Below are positions 1 to 4,874 of a stretch of DNA of 7,049 nt, piece by piece. Within the stretch, counting starts at the first letter, position 1. Each line of letters opens with the position of its first letter. The stretch comes from Desulfobacca acetoxidans (GTDB taxonomy: Bacteria > Desulfobacterota > Desulfobaccia > Desulfobaccales > 0-14-0-80-60-11), in the NCBI GenBank assembly GCA_020723225.1, contig DYJG01000130.1:1-7049 (forward strand). The letters run 5' to 3'. The position numbers were made by a program, and so were the translations under genes. The notes beneath the pieces were generated by a model. It ran no database searches and was not told the origin of the DNA. It saw nothing but the letters and a program-made list of their open reading frames with translations.

Positions 1-60
1 AAGGTTCAAGGTTCAAGGTTCAAGGTTCAAGGTTCAAGGTTCAAAGTTCAAAGTTTCAAA
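1..60. repeat. Heptanucleotide tandem repeat AAGGTTC
   Basis: Six perfect tandem copies of the 7-mer AAGGTTC fill positions 1-42. Two degenerate copies follow (AAAGTTC at 43-49, AAAGTTT at 50-56), then CAAA. The array starts at the window edge, so the total copy number is unknown. It lies in non-coding DNA downstream of the minus-strand gene ending at 130. The 7-base unit is not a multiple of three, which suits an intergenic simple repeat. Degeneration at one end only is typical of slippage-generated arrays. No function is evident. Confidence 0.95.
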
Positions 61-84
61 GCCTGGTGGCCTGCACTGTCCCAT

Positions 85-126
85 TTTTCCCGTAATTTTT
101 TTACGGAAAACGGCAAACGGAAAACC
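85..126. repeat. Small hairpin fused to a second heptamer repeat (ACGGAAA)
   Basis: Positions 85-95 and 101-110 form a roughly 10-bp stem (CCGTAA/TTACGG core, one bulged C, A/T base) around a TTTTT loop. From 103 the right arm runs into three tandem heptamers: ACGGAAA (103-109), ACGGCAA (110-116) and ACGGAAA (117-123). This lies just downstream of the minus-strand stop at 130-132, so it could mark the 3' end of that transcript. No U-run follows the stem on either strand, so it is not a convincing intrinsic terminator. Apart from this and the AAGGTTC array I see nothing in positions 1-129. Confidence 0.6.
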
Positions 127-129
127 ATC

Positions 130-294
130 TTAGCCGCAGGCGGGCTTGGGCATATCGCCCCCGCCCTTTTGGGCCAGCAGTTCTTTAAATTCTTCCGGCG
201 TATAATTATGGCCGCAACCCGGGCAGCCGATTTCCACGCCCTGTCAGGTGGGGCGGACGATGATTTGAGCCTTGCGGCAATAGATGCATTCCAT
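130..294 (-). CDS. Dual-CxxC small protein with in-frame TGA, probable selenoprotein
   Basis: The minus strand reads from ATG (294-292) to TAA (132-130) as 54 sense codons interrupted once by TGA at codon 17 (246-244). With TGA as Sec (U) the protein starts MECIYCRKAQIIVRPTU and ends MPKPACG. It has CxxC at residues 3-6 and 24-27 (CPGCGH), with U17 between them, and a charged C-terminal half. Coding quality is equally good on both sides of the TGA and length is kept to the stop, which argues against decay. I recall an annotated family called dual CXXC motif small (seleno)protein in deltaproteobacteria, and this matches that description. An AGGAAG lies 11 nt before the ATG. The gene follows the 319-1071 gene by 24 nt, probably in the same operon. 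The function is unknown; metal binding or redox activity is plausible. A nonsense mutation or sequencing error remains possible. Confidence 0.65.
210..228 (-). promoter_or_regulatory. Candidate bacterial SECIS stem-loop after the TGA codon
   Basis: On the minus strand, 15 nt after the TGA at 246-244, GGCUGC (228-223) pairs with GCGGCC (215-210) over six base pairs, including one G-U pair. The loop between them is CCGGGUU. Bacterial SECIS elements lie within the coding region directly after the UGA and carry a G/GU in the apical loop; here a GU lies about 26 nt from the UGA. The G is not among the first loop bases, so the match to consensus is imperfect. This is a hand fold, not an energy calculation. 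Confidence 0.4.
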
Positions 295-318
295 GATTCT
301 TCATTCTTCCTAAATTTT

Positions 319-1071
319 TCAAAGATATCGGGAGAGACTGGGCAGCCCCGGGTCCACCTGGCGGCATTCCCGGAGCAGGGCGTTCAGGTACAGCCAGGCA
401 AAGCTGATGAGGAGCTCCGGCGCGTATTTTTTGGCCCCATGCGCGTCAAAGGCCACCTGCAATTCCCGGGAAGCCACCCGGAGGCGGTAGGCGCAATCCC
501 CCAGGATGGGCCAGACGATCTCCCAGCCGTCGGGGTTGGCCTGATAAGCGCCTGAATCCATACGCCTGGCCGCCACCTCCACCACCTCCGGAGAGGCCAT
601 CAGCAGCAGCTCCTGCCTGGGTCCCAGGGAGACGTTTTCCAGAGGCCCGGACAGGCCCGCGGCAAAATCCCGGAAAGGCAGGAATTCCCTTCCCGGCCCG
701 GCCTCCTCCAGGGGAAAAGCGCCCCGGCCGTAGCGGGCCACGATGGCCAGAAAGTCCCAGGCGAAGACGTAGGCGTCCTCGGTGGGTACGATCAGACTCT
801 TCCGGGCGTAAAAGACGCGCAGGTCCGCGCCGTGATCGCCGTCATAATCAAAGAGCAGATAAAGCTCCAGGGGGCGGAAGGGTTTTAGCCGGATGACCCA
901 CTTAATGCTGGCGTAGGGACGTCCCTCCAGGACCTCCCCTCCCAGCAGCCGGGCCAGCGGCTCGGGGTCTAAACTGAGTAGCCCCTCCAGGTCCCGGCGG
1001 TATTTCTTCCGGGCGTATTGGCGGATTTGGGCCTCCCAGCCCCAACCCGTCTCAAACTGGCCCAGGGACAC
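319..1071 (-). CDS. Hypothetical protein, about 250-265 aa, family not recognised
   Basis: This soluble-looking protein has no signal peptide, membrane segment or motif that I recognise. The N-terminal part is basic and aromatic (GWGWEAQIRQYARKKYRRD). A beta-rich middle follows (WVIRLKPFRPLELYLLFDYD), and a second beta/alpha segment near the C-terminus (WPILGDCAYRLRVASRELQV) resembles it in pattern, which may mean two related halves. The GTG at 1071 has no visible Shine-Dalgarno sequence. The frame stays open upstream with protein-like sequence, and a CTG at 1116-1114 overlaps the thioesterase stop as CTGA, about 10 nt after a GGAGG. Starting there gives 265 aa and a coupled start, and may be the real one. 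The gene sits between the thioesterase and the small dual-CxxC gene, most likely in one operon. I cannot assign a function. Confidence 0.8.
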   Translation of the reverse strand: MSLGQFETGWGWEAQIRQYARKKYRRDLEGLLSLDPEPLARLLGGEVLEGRPYASIKWVIRLKPFRPLELYLLFDYDGDHGADLRVFYARKSLIVPTEDAYVFAWDFLAIVARYGRGAFPLEEAGPGREFLPFRDFAAGLSGPLENVSLGPRQELLLMASPEVVEVAARRMDSGAYQANPDGWEIVWPILGDCAYRLRVASRELQVAFDAHGAKKYAPELLISFAWLYLNALLRECRQVDPGLPSLSRYL

Positions 1072-1112
1072 CAGGTCATAAGGAAAGTCCAGGGAACGCG
1101 CCGCGGTCTTGC

Positions 1113-1502
1113 TCAGCTCTTTTTCGCCTCCACCCGCTGATTGAATTTCTCTGCATTAATTATAAACCGCTCGTGCACGGCCTCGCCAATCTTTTCTTTT
1201 TCGTCGAACCCTTCCACCTTGAAGGTGATCTTCCGGCCTTCCACCTTGGTGACTTCGGTGACCGCCCGGACTTCCATCCCCAAAGGCGTGGGCGCGGTGT
1301 GCGTCAGGTTCATGGAGATGCCCACCGACTGCTCCCCTGGGGCCAGATGTTTGGCCATAAAATCCGCGCTCACCCCCTCGAACAGCCCCCCCAAAAACGG
1401 GGTGCCGAAGACATCAGGGACGCCGTGGAAAAATTTTTGGGCCGAATGCTCCGGACCGGTCTTGAGCCGCATCTCATTTTTCATTCCCACTTCGATTGCC
1501 AT
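1113..1502 (-). CDS. Hotdog-fold thioesterase, FlK-like
   Basis: This is a 129-aa single hotdog domain, the usual size for small acyl-CoA thioesterases. It resembles the fluoroacetyl-CoA thioesterase (FlK) group: VFGTP near residues 31-35, LFEGVS around 40-45, the core NLTHTAPTPLGMEV from residue 65, and HERFII near the end. The Thr, Glu and His of the FlK catalytic triad seem to correspond to T34, E42 and H68. The family hydrolyses short acyl-CoA thioesters in the cytoplasm. Most environmental members are not fluoroacetate-specific, so the substrate here is unknown; an acyl-CoA housekeeping role is a reasonable guess. The ATG has a strong GGAGG six bases upstream. Its TGA overlaps a possible CTG start of the next gene, suggesting translational coupling. 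Confidence 0.88.
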   Translation of the reverse strand: MAIEVGMKNEMRLKTGPEHSAQKFFHGVPDVFGTPFLGGLFEGVSADFMAKHLAPGEQSVGISMNLTHTAPTPLGMEVRAVTEVTKVEGRKITFKVEGFDEKEKIGEAVHERFIINAEKFNQRVEAKKS

Positions 1503-1518
1503 TGCATCCTCCTTATTT

Positions 1519-1633
1519 AGTGAGCTGTGAGCTGTGAGCAGTAAAAACCGATAGTGAGCAGTAAGCTGTTAGCAGCGGGAAGTAAAACTGATTTCCCCAA
1601 AACTGCTCACTGCTTACTGCTCACTGCTCACTT
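1519..1633. repeat. Heptamer-built long inverted repeat (GTGAGCA/GTGAGCT units)
   Basis: The interval between two minus-strand genes is built of 7-base units. The left part has tandem TGAGCTG, TGAGCTG, TGAGCAG, and later TGAGCAG, TAAGCTG, TTAGCAG. The right part has the same units in reverse complement (CTGCTCA, CTGCTTA, CTGCTCA, CTGCTCA). The segment 1554-1575 can pair with 1603-1624 at about 20 of 22 positions, and GGGAA (1577-1581) can pair with TTCCC (1593-1597) inside the loop, giving a long cruciform or RNA hairpin. It lies between the reductase stop and the thioesterase ribosome binding site, so it could insulate, attenuate or protect the transcript ends. No U-run marks it as an intrinsic terminator. 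Confidence 0.85.
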
Positions 1634-1634
1634 T

Positions 1635-2240
1635 TTACACTGCCAACGGGTCCATCTTGATCGCGGGGAAGACCTCACCCTGGGCCAGCCGTTGGCCCAA
1701 GTCCGCGGCCGCGTCCAACTCCTCGGTTCTGCTGAGGATCGCGCCTTTTTCATCCACCCCCCGCACCAGGATTTCGGCGGCGTAGCGGACGTTGATGGCG
1801 TCAAAAAAGTATTTGGCCACCAGCCGCGCGCCCACGAAGACCAGGCGACCCTTGGTGGCCCCGGTGCACAACAGCACGCCCTGGCGGTCGCCCCCGGGGA
1901 AGTCCTGTTTCAGGTGGTAACGCCGGGACCACAGGGCCTGGGTGCGATCGATCATGGCCTTGGCTTGGGCGGAGACGCTGTAGAAGAAGATGGGCGAGGC
2001 CAGGGCCACCACGTCTGCGTCCAGGAGTTTATCGTACAGGGGGAGCATGTCGTCTTTGATGGGACAGGTGCCGTCTTTGAAGCAGTGATAAATTTCCATG
2101 CAGGGCGAGATCTTCAGTTCCCGGAGGGAGACCTTCTCAACTGCCGCGCCCCCCTGGGCCGCGCCTTTAAGGAAGGCGTCCAACAGAACCTCTGAATTAC
2201 CGCCCCGGCGGGGGCTGCCCCAGATGCCTAAGACTTTCAT
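1635..2240 (-). CDS. NADPH-dependent FMN reductase / flavodoxin-fold protein
   Basis: This is a 201-aa cytoplasmic flavodoxin-like protein. It opens MKVLGIWGSPRRGGNSEVLL: a beta strand, then the SPRxxGNS phosphate-binding loop for FMN at residues 9-16. C47, C53 and C59 precede PIKDDM (60-65), and ASPIFFYSVSAQAKAMIDR (81-99) forms the flavin/dimer region. The family reduces or carries FMN using NAD(P)H, and many members occur in anaerobes as iron-sulfur flavoproteins or quinone/nitro reductases. The common CxxCxxC spacing lacks its middle Cys here (C-x5-C-x5-C), so a canonical [4Fe-4S] site is doubtful. I chose the start at 2240 because it has a GGAG six bases upstream and begins exactly at the fold; a longer frame up to 2336 would begin inside the promoter. 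It is probably first in the minus-strand transcript. Confidence 0.9.
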   Translation of the reverse strand: MKVLGIWGSPRRGGNSEVLLDAFLKGAAQGGAAVEKVSLRELKISPCMEIYHCFKDGTCPIKDDMLPLYDKLLDADVVALASPIFFYSVSAQAKAMIDRTQALWSRRYHLKQDFPGGDRQGVLLCTGATKGRLVFVGARLVAKYFFDAINVRYAAEILVRGVDEKGAILSRTEELDAAADLGQRLAQGEVFPAIKMDPLAV

Positions 2241-2327
2241 GAATGACTCCCGGCCGCGGCAGGGGCAGGTTTTTTCCGGCAACCGGCCGGCCCCCGGGCT
2301 GAATGAAGTTGGCGTCAATGTTAGACT

Positions 2328-2359
2328 AATATACATAGGGAATTTTAGGGCGATGTCAA
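2328..2359 (-). promoter_or_regulatory. Probable sigma-70 promoter for the FMN reductase
   Basis: On the minus strand a perfect TTGACA -35 box lies at 2359-2354. The -10 candidates are TATGTA (2337-2332, 16-bp spacer, three consensus matches) or TATATT (2333-2328, better sequence but a 20-bp spacer). It lies about 90 bases upstream of the reductase start in an AT-rich island. The -35 is strong and the -10 ambiguous. Confidence 0.45.
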
Positions 2360-2410
2360 GTCGGATAATCGTTTGGGCTCCTTAGCGAATACCCCGGGAA
2401 GGAAATCGAA

Positions 2411-2439
2411 TTGTTACGGGGGCTGGATTTTGATATAAT
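2411..2439 (+). promoter_or_regulatory. Sigma-70 promoter for the TlpA-like gene
   Basis: TTGTTA (2411-2416) and a perfect TATAAT (2434-2439) are separated by 17 bp, the optimal spacing. Transcription would start near 2446, leaving a 5' leader of about 45 bases before the ATG at 2492. Together with the minus-strand promoter at 2328-2359, this makes 2241-2491 a divergent promoter region. I see no clear operator palindrome in it. Confidence 0.75.
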
Positions 2440-2491
2440 CGATGCCTAGCTTTGAAACAGCTTTTCATCTTACTCGGTAAGGAGATCCATA

Positions 2492-2998
2492 ATGACAAAA
2501 TATTTCCAGGGCGGTTTCCGCCAGATTTTCCGGGGGTTGGTTCTGGCCGCCTGTATTTTGGCCTTGGCCGGAAGCGCCATGGCCCAGGGCAAAACCGCGG
2601 CTGACTTTTCCCTGCCTGATGTTCTCTCCGGCAAAGAGCACTCCTTGAGCCAATATAAAGGCAAGGTGGTGATGATCAATTTCTTCACCTTTTTCTGCAT
2701 GCCCTGCCGGGAGGAGATGCCGGATTTAAACGCCATCTACAAGGAAATGCAAGGCAAGGGCCTGCAAACCCTGGGCATCGCCCTCAGCTCCGATCCCGTG
2801 CAGATCCGCTTTCTGGTTAAGCAGATGGGCCTGAACTACCCGGTGCTGAATGGCAACGACAAGGTGAGCAAGGACTATGGGAACGTGGAAGTGGTGCCCA
2901 CCACCTTCATCATCGACAAACAAGGCAATATCGCCCACAAAATCCTGGGGACTCGCAAGAAGGAAGAGTTCGTCAAGATGATCCAGGGATTATTGTAA
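2492..2998 (+). CDS. TlpA/ResA-like periplasmic thioredoxin
   Basis: This 168-aa protein is exported and then acts on thiols outside the cytoplasm. Residues 1-31 form a Sec signal peptide: a basic start with K and R residues, a hydrophobic GLVLAACILALAG stretch, and the AMA cleavage site before Q32. The thioredoxin fold follows: ADFSLPDVLSG, the VVMINFFTFFCMPCREEMP segment with active-site C69-M-P-C72, and VVPTTF with the cis-Pro at P136. The CMPC dipeptide differs from the CGPC of thioredoxins; TlpA/ResA-type proteins commonly have CxPC and act as reductants in cytochrome c maturation or in AhpC/TSA-like reactions. The ATG has AAGGAG seven bases upstream and a good promoter at 2411-2439. The partner is not identifiable here, since no cytochrome gene is nearby. 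Confidence 0.92.
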   Translation: MTKYFQGGFRQIFRGLVLAACILALAGSAMAQGKTAADFSLPDVLSGKEHSLSQYKGKVVMINFFTFFCMPCREEMPDLNAIYKEMQGKGLQTLGIALSSDPVQIRFLVKQMGLNYPVLNGNDKVSKDYGNVEVVPTTFIIDKQGNIAHKILGTRKKEEFVKMIQGLL

Positions 2999-3035
2999 GG
3001 GAAGCTGACAACCCTTTGCCGGTTGCCGCGCCGGA

Positions 3036-3055
3036 GGGGGCCGTAAATGGCCCCC
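3036..3055 (+). other. GC-rich hairpin between tlpA-like gene and AAA+ gene
   Basis: GGGGGCC (3036-3042) pairs with GGCCCCC (3049-3055) around a GTAAAT loop, in the 80-base gap between the TlpA-like stop and the ATPase start. No T-run follows, so it is unlikely to be a full intrinsic terminator. It could act as a 3' stabiliser, an attenuator, or a processing site separating the two genes. No separate promoter for the ATPase is obvious. Confidence 0.55.
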
Positions 3056-3078
3056 CGCCGCGCAAGTGAGGTCAAACT

Positions 3079-4824
3079 ATGGGGCCCGAAATTAAACTGC
3101 CTGAATGGGCCCAGGAATTGGAAGAACATCTCCAGGCCGGGGAATCGGCACTGTTCATTCTCCACGGCCAGGTGTTCGATTACGTCAAGGTGAACGGCGA
3201 CTACCTGCCCTGCCGCTCCTTTCTGGGGGACTGGCTGGGTGAGGAGCGCCACGTGGTCTTTTACAATTTGGGTTTGGGCCTGGAATTCGGAGACGCCCAG
3301 GTAGAGCGGCTCTTCCGCCAGGCCCTGGCCCCGCCCCAGGCGGAAGAAGACGAAGAGGACGACGTCTCCCGGGTCCGGGCCCGGGCTTTAAATGCCCTGG
3401 GGCAACGGCCCGCGGCCGAACCCCTGCCCCAAAGCCCCCGGGAAGTGCTGCAACTGGCGGAGCGGGTGATGACCGCCTGCTGCAATTTTCCGGGACCCAG
3501 CAAGCCCCTGGCTTTCATCCTGGAGTACGCCGAAACCATGGTCCCGGCCCTGGAGTTGGGGTCCATGACCGAGCCGGACCGGGCCGCCCTGGTGACGCTG
3601 CTGCGCTGGGCCCGGCACCGGGAACTCATCGAAGCCGGGCACGCGGTGATCCTCACCACCGGCAATCTGGCGGACTTAAACCCCATCCTGCTGCTCAGCC
3701 GCTACGGTGCCCAGATCATCGACGTCCCCGCGCCGGAGCTGGAGGACCGGGTAACTTTCATCGAGCATCTCCTGGCCAAGGGTAAATATAATCTGGCCCT
3801 TTCCGCCCAGGAGCTGGCCAACCTGGCTGCGGGGCTGAGCCTCCGGGTGGTGGGCCAACTCCTGCGCCAGTCTAAGCGCCGGCCCCTGACCATGGACCTG
3901 GTGCGCAAGAAAAAGAAGGAACTGCTGCGCCAGGAACTGGTGGGCCTCATCGAGGTCATCGAACCCCGCTACGGGCTGGCCGAGATCGGGGGCCTCGACC
4001 CCATCAAGGAGTATTTCGCCCAGATCGTCAAGGCCATCCAGGCCGGGGAAGACAAACTGGTGCCCCGGGGCATCACCATGATGGGGCCGCCGGGGGTGGG
4101 CAAGACCGCGCTGGCCGAGGCCCTGGCCCGGGACTGCGGCTTCAACTTCATCAAGCTCTTAAACCCCCGCACCAAGTGGGTGGGGGAGTCCGAGCGCAAC
4201 TTCTTCAAGGCCCTGCAAACTCTGCGTTCCTTAACCCCGGTGGTGGTGGTGGAGGACGAGGCCGACCAGAGCGAACACGGCCGGGACGAATACTCCGGCG
4301 ACACCGGGGTGAGCAACCGCCTGCGCCAGATGCGCTTCGAGTTCATGGGCGACCCGGCCATCCAAGGGAAGGTCCTGTGGATCAGGATCACCAACCGCCC
4401 GGACCGCCTGGACAAGGCGGACCTGCGCTCCGGGCGCTCCTCGGAGCGCATCCCCTTCTTCATGCCGGATTTTGGGGAAAAGGTCCACATCCTGGAGGTG
4501 GTGGCGAAGCGCAGCGACATCCCCTGCGCCCCGGAAGACTTCCCCGAGGTGGTGCGCCACCTGGAGGCCCGCCACCCGGAGGTGATCACCGGCGGCGACC
4601 TGGAGGAGATCGTCTTCAGAGCCTACCGCCGAGCCCGCCTCCAGGGCCGGGAAAAGATCGAGCTGGAGGATTTCAAGGCGGTCATCGACGACTTCCTGCC
4701 CCCACACCAGATCGAGGTCCTCCGGCAGATGGAACGCCTGGCCCTGAACCAGTGCTCGTCGCGGCGCTTTATTCCCGAGCGGGTCTGGGCTTGGGCCGCC
4801 AAACGGGAAGAGGGGGAAATTTGA
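3079..4824 (+). CDS. AAA+ ATPase, Ycf46-like two-module architecture
   Basis: This 581-aa cytoplasmic protein has an N-terminal module of about 270 residues that looks like a degenerate AAA domain. It lacks a P-loop but keeps a LAFILEYAE strand and an ILTTGNLADL segment, with an acidic linker (EEDEEDD) inside. A full AAA+ domain follows: Walker A GPPGVGKT at 336-343, VGESERNFF, Walker B VVVVEDE at 388-394 with D393 and E394, sensor 1 in ITNRPDRLD (437-445), arginine-finger candidates in GRSSER (452-457), and a sensor-2-like GGDLEEIVFRA. This order recalls cyanobacterial and chloroplast Ycf46 proteins, whose role is poorly defined. The target or partner is unknown; the next gene, coupled by a TTGA overlap, is the natural candidate. 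The ATG has GAGG seven bases upstream. Base composition is GC-rich like the minus-strand genes. Confidence 0.88.
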   Translation: MGPEIKLPEWAQELEEHLQAGESALFILHGQVFDYVKVNGDYLPCRSFLGDWLGEERHVVFYNLGLGLEFGDAQVERLFRQALAPPQAEEDEEDDVSRVRARALNALGQRPAAEPLPQSPREVLQLAERVMTACCNFPGPSKPLAFILEYAETMVPALELGSMTEPDRAALVTLLRWARHRELIEAGHAVILTTGNLADLNPILLLSRYGAQIIDVPAPELEDRVTFIEHLLAKGKYNLALSAQELANLAAGLSLRVVGQLLRQSKRRPLTMDLVRKKKKELLRQELVGLIEVIEPRYGLAEIGGLDPIKEYFAQIVKAIQAGEDKLVPRGITMMGPPGVGKTALAEALARDCGFNFIKLLNPRTKWVGESERNFFKALQTLRSLTPVVVVEDEADQSEHGRDEYSGDTGVSNRLRQMRFEFMGDPAIQGKVLWIRITNRPDRLDKADLRSGRSSERIPFFMPDFGEKVHILEVVAKRSDIPCAPEDFPEVVRHLEARHPEVITGGDLEEIVFRAYRRARLQGREKIELEDFKAVIDDFLPPHQIEVLRQMERLALNQCSSRRFIPERVWAWAAKREEGEI

Positions 4825-4865
4825 GGGAGGATTTTGAGGAGATATCTGTCACAGGAAGTATCTAA
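4821..4865 (+). pseudogene. 5' fragment of gene split by the nuclease insertion
   Basis: A TTG at 4821-4823 overlaps the ATPase stop as TTGA, with AGGGGG four bases upstream. It reads MREDFEEISVT, then GSI and a TAA at 4863-4865. Codons up to ACA (4851-4853) are native; GSI comes from the inserted DNA. Joined at ACAG to position 6654, the frame continues as AISEKIIFTGREAQ and stays open to the window end. As it stands it would yield only a 14-aa peptide, but translating it delivers ribosomes to the nuclease ribosome binding site (AAGGGGGAG, just after the TAA). Confidence 0.7.
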
Positions 4866-4874
4866 GGGGGAGAA

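Noticed and set aside
1..60. CRISPR-like array
   Set aside because: The units are contiguous 7-mers without spacers, so it is a simple tandem repeat.
1635..2336. Longer 233-aa version of the FMN reductase starting at 2336
   Set aside because: The extra 32 residues do not fit the fold, the start lies in the promoter -10 region, and the ATG at 2240 has a good ribosome binding site.
2543..2554. Lipobox LAAC in the signal peptide of the TlpA-like protein (Cys21)
   Set aside because: The hydrophobic core continues for about eight residues after this Cys and ends at a good AMA signal peptidase I site, so lipoprotein processing is less likely.
3261..4707. Long open frames on the minus strand opposite the AAA+ ATPase
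   Set aside because: They are low-complexity Arg/Ser- or Gln/His-rich shadows of a GC-rich gene with clear motifs on the plus strand.
4176..4865. Plus-strand 229-aa frame overlapping the end of the ATPase
   Set aside because: Most of it is Gly/Pro/Arg-rich shadow; only its last part (from TTG 4821) is real, as the 5' fragment of the split gene.
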